Numbered from the stretch's first letter, positions 1 through 9,694 are shown. The stretch is DNA of 64,000 nt from RGIG4079 sp045531405 (GCA_045531405.1 JAZSDX010000050.1:1-64000), one strand, 5' to 3'. Notes: generated by a model not told the origin, from the sequence alone. Numbers and translations: made by a program.

Positions 1-2
1 TT

Positions 3-173
3 GATGTTATGAAAGCAGTTGTTAAAGACGTAGTTGAGATTTACAACAAACAACGCCCTCATTACTCATGTGGTTATCTAACACCCGAACAAATGCATAG
101 ACAATCAGAGAGAAAAATTAAAACGTATAAAAAAACTACACACAATGGAGCATGCGCCATTGTGTGTAATTAA
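3..173 (+). CDS. IS3-family transposase, C-terminal fragment (cut by window edge)
   Basis: The first 56 codons of the window form the end of an integrase-core (rve) transposase. The visible motif is IYNKQRPHYSCGYLTPEQMH, the typical last segment of IS3-family OrfB proteins (YNxxRPHxS..TPxxxH). The start lies outside the window, so catalytic DDE residues cannot be checked. The last codons overlap a strong inverted repeat and the frame closes with TAA. The family call is firm; the exact IS group is not. Confidence 0.8.
   Translation, partial: DVMKAVVKDVVEIYNKQRPHYSCGYLTPEQMHRQSERKIKTYKKTTHNGACAIVCN
138..167 (+). terminator. Hairpin at the end of the transposase gene
   Basis: Positions 138-148 (ACACACAATGG) pair perfectly with 157-167 (CCATTGTGTGT) around an 8-base loop. 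The stem lies inside the last transposase codons, just before the stop. It may terminate the IS transcript or block read-in. No clear T-run follows, so termination is inferred. Confidence 0.5.
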
Positions 174-459
174 AAAGTTATTAATTTTGTCCTAATAAAT
201 AAGTATTAATTTTGTAACGCTTATTTAGGACTAGTCAAACAATCTATTCTCTTTTTATTTTAGTTAATTTGTGTTAAATGTTTCGGGGGGGTAAATATTA
301 ACTATTTAGTTATAACTTTGTTACATAAATTCGACACCATCTATTTTTTATAATAGATTTCGTTCAGTTGCAACAAACTTAAAGATAAAAACGTCTAACG
401 AATGAATCGCGATAAAAACAAAACAAACATTTAACTACAAATTGAATTAATAACTAAAA
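174..459. other. Right end of IS element and leader of the receptor gene
   Basis: No gene is visible here. Positions 179-190 and 204-215 are a 12-bp direct repeat (TATTAATTTTGT). An imperfect inverted repeat joins 189-203 with 220-231 (GTCCTAATAAATAAG and CTTATTTAGGAC). The element probably ends near the TAGTCA at about 232-237, but the other end is outside the window, so this is inference. TAACTTTG at 313-320 fits a Bacteroidetes -7 box for the downstream gene, without a good -33 box. Confidence 0.4.
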
Positions 460-2889
460 ATGAAACTATTAAAATCATTAATCATATTTTGTTGTTTATT
501 AATATCAACAAATGCATTTGCTTCGAAATATCAAGTTAAAGGCGTTGTTGTCGATTCTCTCGGAGAAGGCGAAATGTATGCAACAATACGAATTTTCAAT
601 ACTACCGACTCCATCAAACCTGTTTTCGTGGGAGTAACCGATGAAGGTGGTTTGTTTTTACAATCACTAAAAACAATCGGTAAGTACCAATTAAAGATTC
701 AATCAACAGGGAAATCCGAAATCACCCGTGATTTTGAGGTTAACAGTTCAAATCCCGTTGCCGACATGGGTACAATAGTAATTAAGGACAATGCTGAGGT
801 GCTTGGCGAAGTTACTGTAATGGCACAACGCCCCCTTGTAACCAAAGAAATTGACCGGATTGGCTATGATGTGCAAGCCGATGCCGATTCAAAAACCTCA
901 ACCATCATTGAAATGCTTCGCAAAGTACCAATGGTAAATGTTGATGCTCAAAACAATATCACGGTAAAAGGCTCAAGCAATTTCAAAGTTTACAAAAACG
1001 GGCGTCCTAACACTTCTTTTTCCAATAATCCCAAAGAGGTATTATCGGCGATACCCGCATCTATGATTAAACGTATAGAAGTCATAACCGAACCGGGAGC
1101 AAAATATGATGCTGAAGGTGTTGGTGCAATTCTCAATATCGTAACCAACGACGACACTGCGATTAAAGGAGTGATGGGAAATGTGTCGGCTCAAATCAAC
1201 ACTTTCGGCACTCCACAAGGGTCGCTATGGTTATCATCTCAAATCGATAAAGTTACATTTTCAGCATACGCCGGAACATATAACATGAATAAATGTTTAA
1301 GTGAAAGCGTATCAACTCAACGCTATAAATACAAAGATAGTGGAGCGTCAATGGAATACGTTTCAAAAGGATATTACAAAGGTTGGGGCACATGGTTTGG
1401 TGCTGATGCAAGTTGGGAACCCGACACACTAAATCTTTTCAACGTGTCGTTCAATGGCTATTGGCACGACCTTGATGTACCGGGTACTATATCAGCACAA
1501 ATGACCGACGCAAATAACTCACCGTTATACTCTTATAATGCAAATTATAGCTACCCGCAAAGTTACCTCGACTTTACCGGGAATATCAGTTATCAACGCT
1601 CCACTCATCGCAAGGGTGAAACTTTTAATATTTCATATCTCGTGTCAACAACCGACCAAGACCGTGATCAAAAACAAGAATACTACGATATGGTAAATAT
1701 GCCGGTTAGCTATACCGGAACGCACTCTTTGTTTGACTTGAAATTTATTGAACATACGATTCAAGCCGACTATACTCGACCATTCGCAAAATACCACACC
1801 ATTGATGTCGGGGCTAAATATATCCTACGCGATAACCATAGTATCACAACAAACCAATATCTTGGTGCTGACACTACCTTCAGCGACTTTTCACATCTCA
1901 CACAAGTATTGGCAGGATATGGCGAATATCGTTTTAAATGGAAATCACTAAGTGCAAAAGCCGGTATAAGATATGAATATTCTAATCTCAAAGCCAAATT
2001 CAATGATGGTTCGCAACCCAATTTCGGTCAAAATCTCAACGACTGGGTTCCCTCGGCAGCTCTCTCATGGCAAGCCAACGATGCCAATAGCTTCACTTTC
2101 AATTATGCCACTCGCATCAATCGTCCCGGTATCAGCTATCTTAACCCTGCAATAGAAGATGGTGTAAACACTACATGGCAAGGCAACCCCAATCTTTCAA
2201 GTGCTCGGCACAACTCTTTTAAGTTGACCTACATGTTAATTAAAGCCAAGTTTAATCTCAATCTATCAGCCAACTACGAATTCTCAAACAACGGAATTGT
2301 GTCGTATGTAACTGCTACCGACAACCACATCTACTCTACCTACAAAAATGTAGGTCGCAACAATTCGCTCTTCTTTAATGCAAATATGCAATGGTCCATC
2401 ACTTCCAAAACCCAATTTACTGTTCAAGGTTCGGTTTATCGCATGGAGTATGAGATTAAAGAGCAAGGTTTGCAACAAGCACGTTGGCAATGGGGAGCAC
2501 AAGCACGTTTAACACAACAACTTCCATGGAAATTGCGATTTGAACTTGCCGGTGGACGAAATTCGGGAAATGTCAATAATGTTTATAGTTATACCGATAA
2601 CATTACAAATGCCGGCTGGAACTATTACCTATCTCTTCAACGCTCATTCTTGAAAGAAGATCGCCTCACAGTAAGCATCTTTGCATTAAATCCTATCGGA
2701 CAAAAGTATCAACTATCTCGACAATATTATGTAAATGGCGATTACACAGGTTATTCCGACGAAAAAATGATGAATACAGGTAAAATTGCAATGTTGAGAG
2801 TTGCATATCGTTTTGGTTCGATCAATGCCCAAGTAAAGAAAACTTCCAAGTCAATATCAAATGACGACATCATAGGACGAAAACTATAA
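460..2889 (+). CDS. TonB-dependent outer-membrane receptor (outer membrane beta-barrel family)
   Basis: An 809-residue outer-membrane protein. Residues 1-22 are a signal peptide (hydrophobic run, then AFAS). Residues 24-110 look like a carboxypeptidase-regulatory beta-sandwich, 115-230 like a TonB plug domain (KVPMVNVDAQNNITVKG, then EPGAKYDAEGVGAILNIVT), and the rest is an aromatic-rich beta-barrel of the OMP_b-brl_3 type. The ligand cannot be read from sequence. No SusD partner is adjacent, which sets it apart from the SusC protein later in the window. It sits just after an IS end and before a very strong terminator, so it is probably transcribed alone. Confidence 0.85.
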   Translation: MKLLKSLIIFCCLLISTNAFASKYQVKGVVVDSLGEGEMYATIRIFNTTDSIKPVFVGVTDEGGLFLQSLKTIGKYQLKIQSTGKSEITRDFEVNSSNPVADMGTIVIKDNAEVLGEVTVMAQRPLVTKEIDRIGYDVQADADSKTSTIIEMLRKVPMVNVDAQNNITVKGSSNFKVYKNGRPNTSFSNNPKEVLSAIPASMIKRIEVITEPGAKYDAEGVGAILNIVTNDDTAIKGVMGNVSAQINTFGTPQGSLWLSSQIDKVTFSAYAGTYNMNKCLSESVSTQRYKYKDSGASMEYVSKGYYKGWGTWFGADASWEPDTLNLFNVSFNGYWHDLDVPGTISAQMTDANNSPLYSYNANYSYPQSYLDFTGNISYQRSTHRKGETFNISYLVSTTDQDRDQKQEYYDMVNMPVSYTGTHSLFDLKFIEHTIQADYTRPFAKYHTIDVGAKYILRDNHSITTNQYLGADTTFSDFSHLTQVLAGYGEYRFKWKSLSAKAGIRYEYSNLKAKFNDGSQPNFGQNLNDWVPSAALSWQANDANSFTFNYATRINRPGISYLNPAIEDGVNTTWQGNPNLSSARHNSFKLTYMLIKAKFNLNLSANYEFSNNGIVSYVTATDNHIYSTYKNVGRNNSLFFNANMQWSITSKTQFTVQGSVYRMEYEIKEQGLQQARWQWGAQARLTQQLPWKLRFELAGGRNSGNVNNVYSYTDNITNAGWNYYLSLQRSFLKEDRLTVSIFALNPIGQKYQLSRQYYVNGDYTGYSDEKMMNTGKIAMLRVAYRFGSINAQVKKTSKSISNDDIIGRKL

Positions 2890-2922
2890 ATAATTATACA
2901 TAGAATAATTTCTCTCAAAAAG

Positions 2923-2956
2923 AATAAAAGGGTTGTCTCACGACAACCCTTTTATT
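2923..2956 (+). terminator. Rho-independent terminator after the receptor gene
   Basis: A perfect 15-bp stem (2923-2937 with 2942-2956), four-base loop TCAC, with an A-run before and a T-rich arm after. It separates the receptor gene from rnz. Confidence 0.9.
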
Positions 2957-3109
2957 GTAAACCTTAAAAATCTAATCCTATGAAAAAACTAATTCAAATC
3001 CTAATTTGTGGATATTTCCACATTATTTATTCTTTTTTACTGTTGTGTTGTATTTATTATACGGAGATTTGTTTAATTTGTTATATTACCACCCCAAAAT
3101 TAATATTTT

Positions 3110-3141
3110 TTTGCAATACTCCCGGTTTATGATTAAATTTG
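3110..3141 (+). promoter_or_regulatory. Promoter of rnz
   Basis: TTTG at 3110-3113, a 20-base spacer, then TAAATTTG at 3134-3141: the full Bacteroidetes -33/-7 form. A start of transcription near 3148 leaves a leader of about 22 bases before the ATG at 3170. Confidence 0.75.
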
Positions 3142-3169
3142 TATGCCAAAACTCAATAAAACTTAAGTC

Positions 3170-4084
3170 ATGGCGCAATTTCAACTAAACATTCTCGGAT
3201 GCGGGTCGGCGATACCAACAGCCCGACACAATCCATCCTCTCAAATTCTAAATATCAGAGACAATCTTTTTATGATTGATTGTGGAGAAGGAGCACAATT
3301 AACGATGCGAAAGATGCGTCTTAAATATGCACGTCTCAATCACATTTTCATAAGTCACCTTCATGGCGATCACTGTTTCGGGTTATTGGGATTACTTTCG
3401 TCTATGGCTTTACAAGAAAAGACCGGAACTCTCACTATTCACATTTTCGAAGAAGGCGCTCATTTATTTGATGAACAACTAAAATTTTTCTGCCGCGACA
3501 TTCCTTTTGAAATAAACTTCAATATCTTAAAGCCCGAGAGGAAAATTATTTTTGAGTCAAATGCTATTACGGTTGAATCAATACCTATGTTTCATCGTGT
3601 GCCATGTGTAGGATTCATATTCAAAGAGAAACCCAAACTACGCCACCTCAAGGGTGACATGGTAAAGTTCTACAATGTACCCATAAAAGACCTTCATGGG
3701 CTAAAGGAAGGAAATGACTACGTTACACCCGAAGGAGTTTTAGTGCCAAATTCACATCTAACCTCCGAACCCGACCAAGTAATGAGTTATGCATATTGTT
3801 CCGATACTGCATTTAATCCTAAAGTTGCCGAAATGGTAAAAGGAATAAATACAATTTATCATGAGGCGACCTACACCAACGAGTTTGCACATTTAGCCGG
3901 AAAACGTGGGCACTCAACGTCGACCGAAGCTGCTCGCATTGCACAAATGGCAGGAGCTGAACGTCTAATTCTCGGACATTTTTCAAAACGATATCGTGAT
4001 GAATCTCCCATCATAAATGAAGCTAAAGAGATATTCCCAAATTCTATTCTTGCTAATGATGGAATGCAAATCGACCTATTATGA
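3170..4084 (+). CDS. rnz: Ribonuclease Z
   Basis: Endonuclease that trims the 3' trailer of tRNA precursors in the cytoplasm. The 304 residues match the usual length. The metallo-beta-lactamase signature HLHGDH is at residues 63-68, and later metal ligands appear in YCSDTAF and LGHFSKRY. The start is the ATG just after a well-formed promoter. It overlaps the next gene by four bases (ATGA), so the two tRNA-processing genes are translationally linked. Confidence 0.95.
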   Translation: MAQFQLNILGCGSAIPTARHNPSSQILNIRDNLFMIDCGEGAQLTMRKMRLKYARLNHIFISHLHGDHCFGLLGLLSSMALQEKTGTLTIHIFEEGAHLFDEQLKFFCRDIPFEINFNILKPERKIIFESNAITVESIPMFHRVPCVGFIFKEKPKLRHLKGDMVKFYNVPIKDLHGLKEGNDYVTPEGVLVPNSHLTSEPDQVMSYAYCSDTAFNPKVAEMVKGINTIYHEATYTNEFAHLAGKRGHSTSTEAARIAQMAGAERLILGHFSKRYRDESPIINEAKEIFPNSILANDGMQIDLL

Positions 4085-4527
4085 CTCAATTTGACCAAGA
4101 TATAAAATTCATGCGTGCAGCTCTTGATGAAGCACAACAAGCATTTGATGCCGACGAAATACCCATTGGCGCAGTGGTAGTGTGTCAAGGTCGTATCATT
4201 GGTCGTGGGCACAACCTCACCGAGATGCTCAACGACGTAACTGCCCATGCCGAAATGCAAGCAATCACGGCTGCCGCTAATACCCTTGGAGGCAAATATC
4301 TCCAAGACTGCACTCTATATGTTACTGTTGAACCTTGTATGATGTGCGCCGGTGCAATCGGTTGGAGTCAATTATCACGCATAGTATATGGGGCAAGCGA
4401 TGATAAACGTGGCTATTCGGCTTTCACTCACCGCCACCCCTTTCATCCAAAGGCGACAATCACACCAGGTGTACTTGCCGATGAGTGTAAAGAGTTGATG
4501 CAACATTTTTTCAAAAGCAAACGATAA
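4081..4527 (+). CDS. tadA: tRNA-specific adenosine deaminase
   Basis: Deaminates adenosine 34 of tRNA-Arg to inosine. The 148 residues match the family. The zinc/catalytic motif HAE is at residues 56-58 and PCMMC at 85-89. The start overlaps the rnz stop by four bases. A guanine deaminase is a less likely alternative; the coupling to rnz favours the tRNA role. Confidence 0.9.
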   Translation: MTQFDQDIKFMRAALDEAQQAFDADEIPIGAVVVCQGRIIGRGHNLTEMLNDVTAHAEMQAITAAANTLGGKYLQDCTLYVTVEPCMMCAGAIGWSQLSRIVYGASDDKRGYSAFTHRHPFHPKATITPGVLADECKELMQHFFKSKR

Positions 4528-4548
4528 TAAAATTTACAAACTAATCAC

Positions 4549-5841
4549 ATGTTACAAAAATTATTTGGATTTGACCCTAAAAAGTCAACCGTGAAAACAG
4601 AAATCATGGCAGGTATAACCACGTTTCTCACCATGGCTTATATCCTTGCCGTAAACCCTAACATTCTTAGCGAAACCGGGATGGACAAAGGCGCATTGTT
4701 TACAACTACAGTTGTAATTTCTGCCGTTATTACAATGTTTATGGGCTTATATGCCAAACTACCTTTTGCTCTTGCTCCGGGCATGGGACTTAACGCTTTT
4801 TTTGCCTATACCGTGTGTATCATCATGGGCTACACTTGGCAATTCGCCCTCACTGCCGTATTTATTGAAGGCATCATTTTTATTCTTCTAACAATCACCA
4901 ATTTACGAGAAAAAATTGTTGACATCATCCCCGAAACCTTAAAAAATGCCATTAGTGTGGGGATTGGACTTTACATCGCATTTATCGGTCTTAAAAGCAC
5001 CAATATCATCATCAACGACGAAGCCACATTGGTAAAGCTTGGCGATATAACCTCAGGTGCAGCACTTTTGGGTATAATTGGGATTATAGTTACGTCAATT
5101 TTACTTATTAAAAAAGTAAAAGGAGGTCTTCTATTTGGTATTTTATTGACAACAATTATTGGTATTCCAATGGGAGTTACACAAATCAACGGATTAATCA
5201 GCACTCCCCCTTCAATTGAGCCTATTTTCTTCAAATTTGAATGGGATAAAATCTTAACTACCGACATGGTTGTCATTGTATTTACATTCCTTTTTGTTGA
5301 CCTCTTTGACACAATCGGCACCCTTATTGGTGTTTCTACTCGTGCCGGATTCATGAAAAACGGCAAAATTCCTCGTCTCAAACAAGCATTCCTCGTTGAT
5401 GCTGTAGGGACAACTGCCGGAGCCGTGATGGGAACAAGTACAGTTACTACATTTGTTGAAAGTGCAGCAGGTGTAGAAGAAGGTGGCCGCAGTGGTCTCA
5501 CTGCATTCGTTGCCGGAGTATGTTTCATGCTTGCAATCTTCTTTGCTCCATTCTTCCTCGCAATTCCTGCCTCTGCAACTGCACCTGTTCTTGTACTTGT
5601 GGGGTTAATGATGATGGCTTCGGTAACAAAAGTTAATTTCAACGACTATTCCGAAGCAATTCCTGCATTCCTTTGCATCATATGCATGCCTTTATGCTAT
5701 AGCATCTCTGACGGTATTATTATGGGACACCTTGGATATGTTATTCTCAACGCACTTTGTGGCAAATGGAAAAAAGTTACCATTGGAATGTATATCCTCG
5801 CTGCATTCTTCGTGCTTAAATTCTTTATTCATTTATTCTAA
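4549..5841 (+). CDS. Purine permease, NCS2 family (AzgA/PbuG type)
   Basis: An inner-membrane proton symporter of 430 residues with about 12-14 membrane segments. The N-terminal GITTFLTMAYILAVNP stretch and the later LFDTIGTLIGVSTRAGF stretch are typical of the adenine/guanine/hypoxanthine group. It starts 21 bases after tadA and is followed 11 bases later by an outer-membrane protein, suggesting an uptake pair for purines or nucleosides. Substrate within the purine group is inferred. Confidence 0.85.
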   Translation: MLQKLFGFDPKKSTVKTEIMAGITTFLTMAYILAVNPNILSETGMDKGALFTTTVVISAVITMFMGLYAKLPFALAPGMGLNAFFAYTVCIIMGYTWQFALTAVFIEGIIFILLTITNLREKIVDIIPETLKNAISVGIGLYIAFIGLKSTNIIINDEATLVKLGDITSGAALLGIIGIIVTSILLIKKVKGGLLFGILLTTIIGIPMGVTQINGLISTPPSIEPIFFKFEWDKILTTDMVVIVFTFLFVDLFDTIGTLIGVSTRAGFMKNGKIPRLKQAFLVDAVGTTAGAVMGTSTVTTFVESAAGVEEGGRSGLTAFVAGVCFMLAIFFAPFFLAIPASATAPVLVLVGLMMMASVTKVNFNDYSEAIPAFLCIICMPLCYSISDGIIMGHLGYVILNALCGKWKKVTIGMYILAAFFVLKFFIHLF

Positions 5842-5852
5842 ATTATCTTTTT

Positions 5853-6572
5853 ATGAAAAAAATAGCAATTCTCGCTGCGCTCTTAATTAGTGCAATTACG
5901 GCATCGGCTCAACTCAATTTACAATTTCACTATGATACCGGACGCGCATTTTATGGTAGCGAACTCTCAAATCGTCCCCTATGGACTGCAACAATAGAAA
6001 ATTTCACTGCCGATAAATGGGGTAGCACTTACTTTTTTATCGACGGCAATTTTGCCGACAACACTTTTCATAGCGCATACGGCGAATTGGCTCGTGAATT
6101 ACGTTTCTGGAAAGCGCCTGTAGCCATACATCTTGAATACAATGGAGGGCTTTCAGGTTCAGGTAGTTATAATGATGCATACCTAGTGGGTGCTGCTTAC
6201 AACTGGGCTAATGGCAATTTCAGCAAAACATTCTCGCTTCAAGCAATGTATAAATATCTTGCTAAACAAAAAGTGGGCACTCACCACAGTTGGCAATTAA
6301 CTGCTGTGTGGGGAGTTCATTTCGCAAAAGGTCTTTGCACATTTAGCGGATACGCCGACCTATGGCACGATAATGCCGTAAACGGCTCATTGGTATTGAG
6401 TAGCGAACCTCAATTCTGGTTCAATTTCGCACCTCTCAGTTGGGTTGACGATGATTGCAAATTAAGCGTTGGTACCGAAGTGGAAATCTCTAATAATCTC
6501 GTGTGGCCAGCCGATGGCATCAACAACCGTTTCTATGCCATTCCTACATTAGCAGCTAAATGGACTTTCTAA
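5853..6572 (+). CDS. Small outer-membrane protein, DUF5020 family (Tsx-like)
   Basis: A 239-residue protein with a signal peptide (cleavage after ITASA, residues 1-19) and alternating aromatic beta-strands that end in a terminal phenylalanine (AAKWTF), the mark of an outer-membrane barrel. It resembles the DUF5020 group, related to Tsx/OmpK nucleoside porins. Its place directly behind the purine permease suggests it admits nucleosides or bases across the outer membrane; this role is an inference from context. Confidence 0.75.
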   Translation: MKKIAILAALLISAITASAQLNLQFHYDTGRAFYGSELSNRPLWTATIENFTADKWGSTYFFIDGNFADNTFHSAYGELARELRFWKAPVAIHLEYNGGLSGSGSYNDAYLVGAAYNWANGNFSKTFSLQAMYKYLAKQKVGTHHSWQLTAVWGVHFAKGLCTFSGYADLWHDNAVNGSLVLSSEPQFWFNFAPLSWVDDDCKLSVGTEVEISNNLVWPADGINNRFYAIPTLAAKWTF

Positions 6573-6598
6573 TATAAATTCTCGTTTATATTAAAAAC

Positions 6599-6629
6599 AA
6601 TGCGAGCACCTCTCAAAGATGCTCGCATT
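6599..6629. terminator. Bidirectional terminator between convergent genes
   Basis: Stem AATGCGAGCA (6599-6608) pairs with TGCTCGCATT (6620-6629), followed by TTATTTTT on the plus strand and preceded by A-rich sequence that gives a T-run on the minus strand. It can serve both the porin gene and the glucosaminidase gene. Confidence 0.85.
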
Positions 6630-6654
6630 TATTTTTCAAGTTTTTAGATTTTCA

Positions 6655-9393
6655 TTAGTTGATATAAACCTTTTCTGAAATTAGTTTGCCATCGGTTGTA
6701 ACTCCTATTGCAACGTATATTCCGTGAACAAGATTATCGGTCTCTACTTCATTGCCTTGTGCTTTTGCGACTTCAATACCTGTCAATGTATAAACCGAAA
6801 TACAAGATAGTTCTGTTCCTTTGACTGCAATCTTATTATCATAAACTATTATTGAAGCTTCTTCCTCGGCAACAATTGACTCAACGCCTACTGATTCGCA
6901 AGTAGCAGTGTATTTTGCCACACCTTGCTTGGGGATAAGAGTCCACAAGTGAATTTTTGAACCATCAACCTTTGCAAGAGCTGTGGTTACAAATGTTCCA
7001 TTTGATACTCCACTTGCGCCAAGCACAGGATAACTGTTTAGTTTTGTAGCCGAAGCCTCTCCATCTGTCACATTGATAAGGTTGAGATAACCTTGTTGAA
7101 CTGTTGTTTTATAAGATACAGCAGCCGCAAGTTTGAAATCGCCATAAGTAAATGGGCAGTAGCTTGTGCCATAGATATTACCATCGAGCGATGTTGGGTT
7201 TAACTCACGAATAAGAGTGCCATTAGCCTTAAACAATGCAGGTGCGCCATTTTTACCGGTTGCCCAGAATGTTCCATCTTCATTTGCTCGGATTTCAATC
7301 ACAGCAAATGAACCTCCATAGTTAAATGCTGCACCATTTGAGTCTTTAAGAGTGATTTCTGTTGGAGTTGGATTTGCCACACCATTTGTAACGGTGTAAA
7401 CATATACTTTGCCTTCGTAACCTGTGTTTGAGGTGAAATATAGTTTACCATTATTGATTGTACCCGATGCGCTCATCAAGTCGCCCGAACGAGCACCATG
7501 ATTAGTCGTTTCAAGCACTACCGATGGTGTTGCAGCATCACCGCTCCAGCTATATACTTTCAATGTGCTTGTTGCTCCATAAGCAAGGTTACATGCTACG
7601 ATAGTACCACCCATATTTGCTACCGATGCAAATTGATAGGCATCTTTAGTTATTCCTGTTGATGGAAGATTCCCGGAAACTGCACCTGTGTTAGCATTAA
7701 CGATACGAATATATCCGGTTGAATTATCAGGATCACGTTGCACCACATAAAGGTTATCACCTTTCAATACCATATTGCGAGTGTAATCATTTGCAGGGTT
7801 CATCCATGATGCCGATGTGCCATTTGCAGCCGAATAACACCAATCATTTGTAAATATAGTAGGGATTGTTACTGTGTTTGGGGTTTCAGAGCTTGATGAT
7901 TCGGTTATAGTCCCAGTACAATTTATCTCAATGCGAGTTGAGCCACTTTGCACTGCAACATAACCACTATAAGAACCGGCATCTTTTGATGTATCAAGGC
8001 TTATTGTCATTGTTCCTCCGGTGCGACTATTCCAATTCGAAGTCGAAACCTTAAAAGCCGATGAACTGCTATTATAAGCAATGTCAGTAGTGAGATTTGC
8101 TCCGGCAATGGTCACCGACGATGATGGAGCTGTTGCATCCTTCTGAGCAGTAAACGATAGCGAAGTGGTGCTTGCTGTAAGTGAAGGAGTGCCGGGTGTA
8201 GGTTCGGGAGTCGTTGCTTCGGTTATAGTACCGGTGCAGTTAATCTCGATGCGGTTTGAGCCACTTTGCACTGCCACATAGCCTGAATATGTGCCAGGAG
8301 ATTTTGATGTGTCGAGAGAAATTGTCATAGTTCCTCCGGTTAAGCTATTCCATCCCGATGTTGTCACCTTAAATGCCGAAGAACTGCTATTGTAAGCAAT
8401 ATCGCTTGTGAGGTTTGCTCCTGTGATTGTTACCGACGATGATGGAGCTGTTGCATTTTGTTGTGCTGTAAACGAAAGCGAAGTGGTACTTGCAGTAAGC
8501 GACGGTGTACCGGGAGAAGGTGTTGAGCCACTGCTGATTGTTCCGGTACAATTGATTTGAATGCGGGTTGAACCACTTTGTACGGCGATATAGCCACTAT
8601 AAGAACCTGCTGATAAAGCAGTATTAAGAGAAATCTTCAATGTTCCACCGGTTCGGCTGTTCCAACCCGATGTTGTTACTGTAAAAGCCGATGAACTGCT
8701 ACTATATGAGATGTCGCTTGTGAGGTTAGCACCTGTAATTGTCACTGTAGTTGAAGGAGCAGTGCCTCCTTCTGTGCCGGTCAATGACACCGAAGTGGTG
8801 CTTGCTGTCAATGATTCTGTACCGGTTGATGGAGTATCTCCTTGCACATTAAATGCCATCATATCATTATACATTGCGATGATAGCCGTGCCATAACCGG
8901 CTGCCGATGCCCATTTACCCGAACCGAGGTCTTCCCAGTTGGGAGCACAACCACGAGTTACATAATTGAAACGAGGGTCAACAAGTGTTTCGCCTGCAGG
9001 AATTGATTTTGTACAACAATAAGCGTAAAGGTGTTGTACTTGTGCAGTCACACCCTCTTCAACTGTCGAGAATTGACAACCTTTTTGACCAAGAGTAGTC
9101 ACACCAAGACCACAATAGTTGTGATCGTCGGCAGTTACCGCTGTTCCTCCGGTATACTTAAACCACCCCGTTTCGATAATTGACTGACATAGAGCAATGT
9201 CGCCACGCAATCCATATCGTGTTGATACTGCGATAAATTGTTCGGCAATCTCACGATCAAACGAACTGTTTTTAGATTTCACAAACTGATACATTCGTTC
9301 CACCGTTGCCACATTTGTTCCCAAGATAGGTGTAGCCGCATTAGCCACAACTGCCATCAATAGGAACAACATTAATGAGGTAAACTTTTTCAT
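6655..9393 (-). CDS. Secreted glucosaminidase-domain cell-wall hydrolase with Ig-like repeats
   Basis: A 912-residue exported protein. Residues 1-20 are a signal peptide; residues 30-180 match the glucosaminidase (FlgJ/LytD-like) domain, with the probable catalytic glutamate at 74 (SIIETGWFKY). Three nearly identical Ig-like repeats follow at 194-286, 298-390 and 404-496, then a propeller-like region (about 515-820, starting WCYSAANGTSASWM) resembling DUF4623 proteins. The last 70 residues look like a type IX secretion sorting tail (ISVYTLTGIEVAK, ending KVYIN). Predicted to cut peptidoglycan glycan strands at the cell surface. It shares its C-terminal plan with the amidase at 48822-52739. 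Confidence 0.8.
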   Translation of the reverse strand: MKKFTSLMLFLLMAVVANAATPILGTNVATVERMYQFVKSKNSSFDREIAEQFIAVSTRYGLRGDIALCQSIIETGWFKYTGGTAVTADDHNYCGLGVTTLGQKGCQFSTVEEGVTAQVQHLYAYCCTKSIPAGETLVDPRFNYVTRGCAPNWEDLGSGKWASAAGYGTAIIAMYNDMMAFNVQGDTPSTGTESLTASTTSVSLTGTEGGTAPSTTVTITGANLTSDISYSSSSSAFTVTTSGWNSRTGGTLKISLNTALSAGSYSGYIAVQSGSTRIQINCTGTISSGSTPSPGTPSLTASTTSLSFTAQQNATAPSSSVTITGANLTSDIAYNSSSSAFKVTTSGWNSLTGGTMTISLDTSKSPGTYSGYVAVQSGSNRIEINCTGTITEATTPEPTPGTPSLTASTTSLSFTAQKDATAPSSSVTIAGANLTTDIAYNSSSSAFKVSTSNWNSRTGGTMTISLDTSKDAGSYSGYVAVQSGSTRIEINCTGTITESSSSETPNTVTIPTIFTNDWCYSAANGTSASWMNPANDYTRNMVLKGDNLYVVQRDPDNSTGYIRIVNANTGAVSGNLPSTGITKDAYQFASVANMGGTIVACNLAYGATSTLKVYSWSGDAATPSVVLETTNHGARSGDLMSASGTINNGKLYFTSNTGYEGKVYVYTVTNGVANPTPTEITLKDSNGAAFNYGGSFAVIEIRANEDGTFWATGKNGAPALFKANGTLIRELNPTSLDGNIYGTSYCPFTYGDFKLAAAVSYKTTVQQGYLNLINVTDGEASATKLNSYPVLGASGVSNGTFVTTALAKVDGSKIHLWTLIPKQGVAKYTATCESVGVESIVAEEEASIIVYDNKIAVKGTELSCISVYTLTGIEVAKAQGNEVETDNLVHGIYVAIGVTTDGKLISEKVYIN
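7906..8814 (-). repeat. Three tandem Ig-like domain repeats inside the glucosaminidase gene
   Basis: Copies at 8814-8536, 8502-8224 and 8184-7906 encode about 93 residues each and share long identical stretches such as YSGYVAVQSGS and INCTGTI. Linkers are rich in Ser, Thr and Pro. The high similarity, clear at DNA level too, points to recent duplication and possible copy-number change. Confidence 0.85.
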
Positions 9394-9694
9394 TAAGTAA
9401 ATTGTGTTAAGAGTTATAATATTTAATTTTTTTCAAAATAAAGTGCAATATTAGCAAAAAATTCCGAGATTTGAAACTGGTTTCGCCAATCTATAATATT
9501 TTATAGTCAAAATACCCCTACTCTTCCACATATGCGTTTTTCCTTTTATACATTTTTTTATTTTTATATAAAGAATTTTTTCATTAATAGTTGTCAAGAC
9601 GACTTATTTGCATTAAATTTGCATTAGATTTACTCTAAAAGTATCTACCGAATTTTCTAACTAATTAATTAATAATTTCTAAAATTAAATTTCT
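9394..9694. other. Divergent intergenic region
   Basis: About 300 AT-rich bases between the glucosaminidase gene (leftwards) and the frd operon (rightwards). The rightward promoter is described separately. I found no convincing leftward promoter or further gene. Confidence 0.5.
9590..9621 (+). promoter_or_regulatory. Promoter of the frdCAB operon
   Basis: GTTG at 9590-9593 (one mismatch to TTTG), a 20-base spacer, then TAAATTTG at 9614-9621. Predicted transcript start near 9628, giving a leader of about 65 bases. Confidence 0.65.

Noticed and set aside
2980..3132. A 50-codon ATG frame (MKKLIQILICGYF...) between the receptor terminator and rnz
   Set aside because: It overlaps the rnz promoter, has low-complexity AT-driven composition and no recognisable family; a hydrophobic small protein cannot be excluded but is not supported.
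4971..5642. A 223-codon leftward frame opposite the purine permease gene
   Set aside because: Shadow of a strongly conserved membrane protein gene; composition is the reverse image of the real codons.
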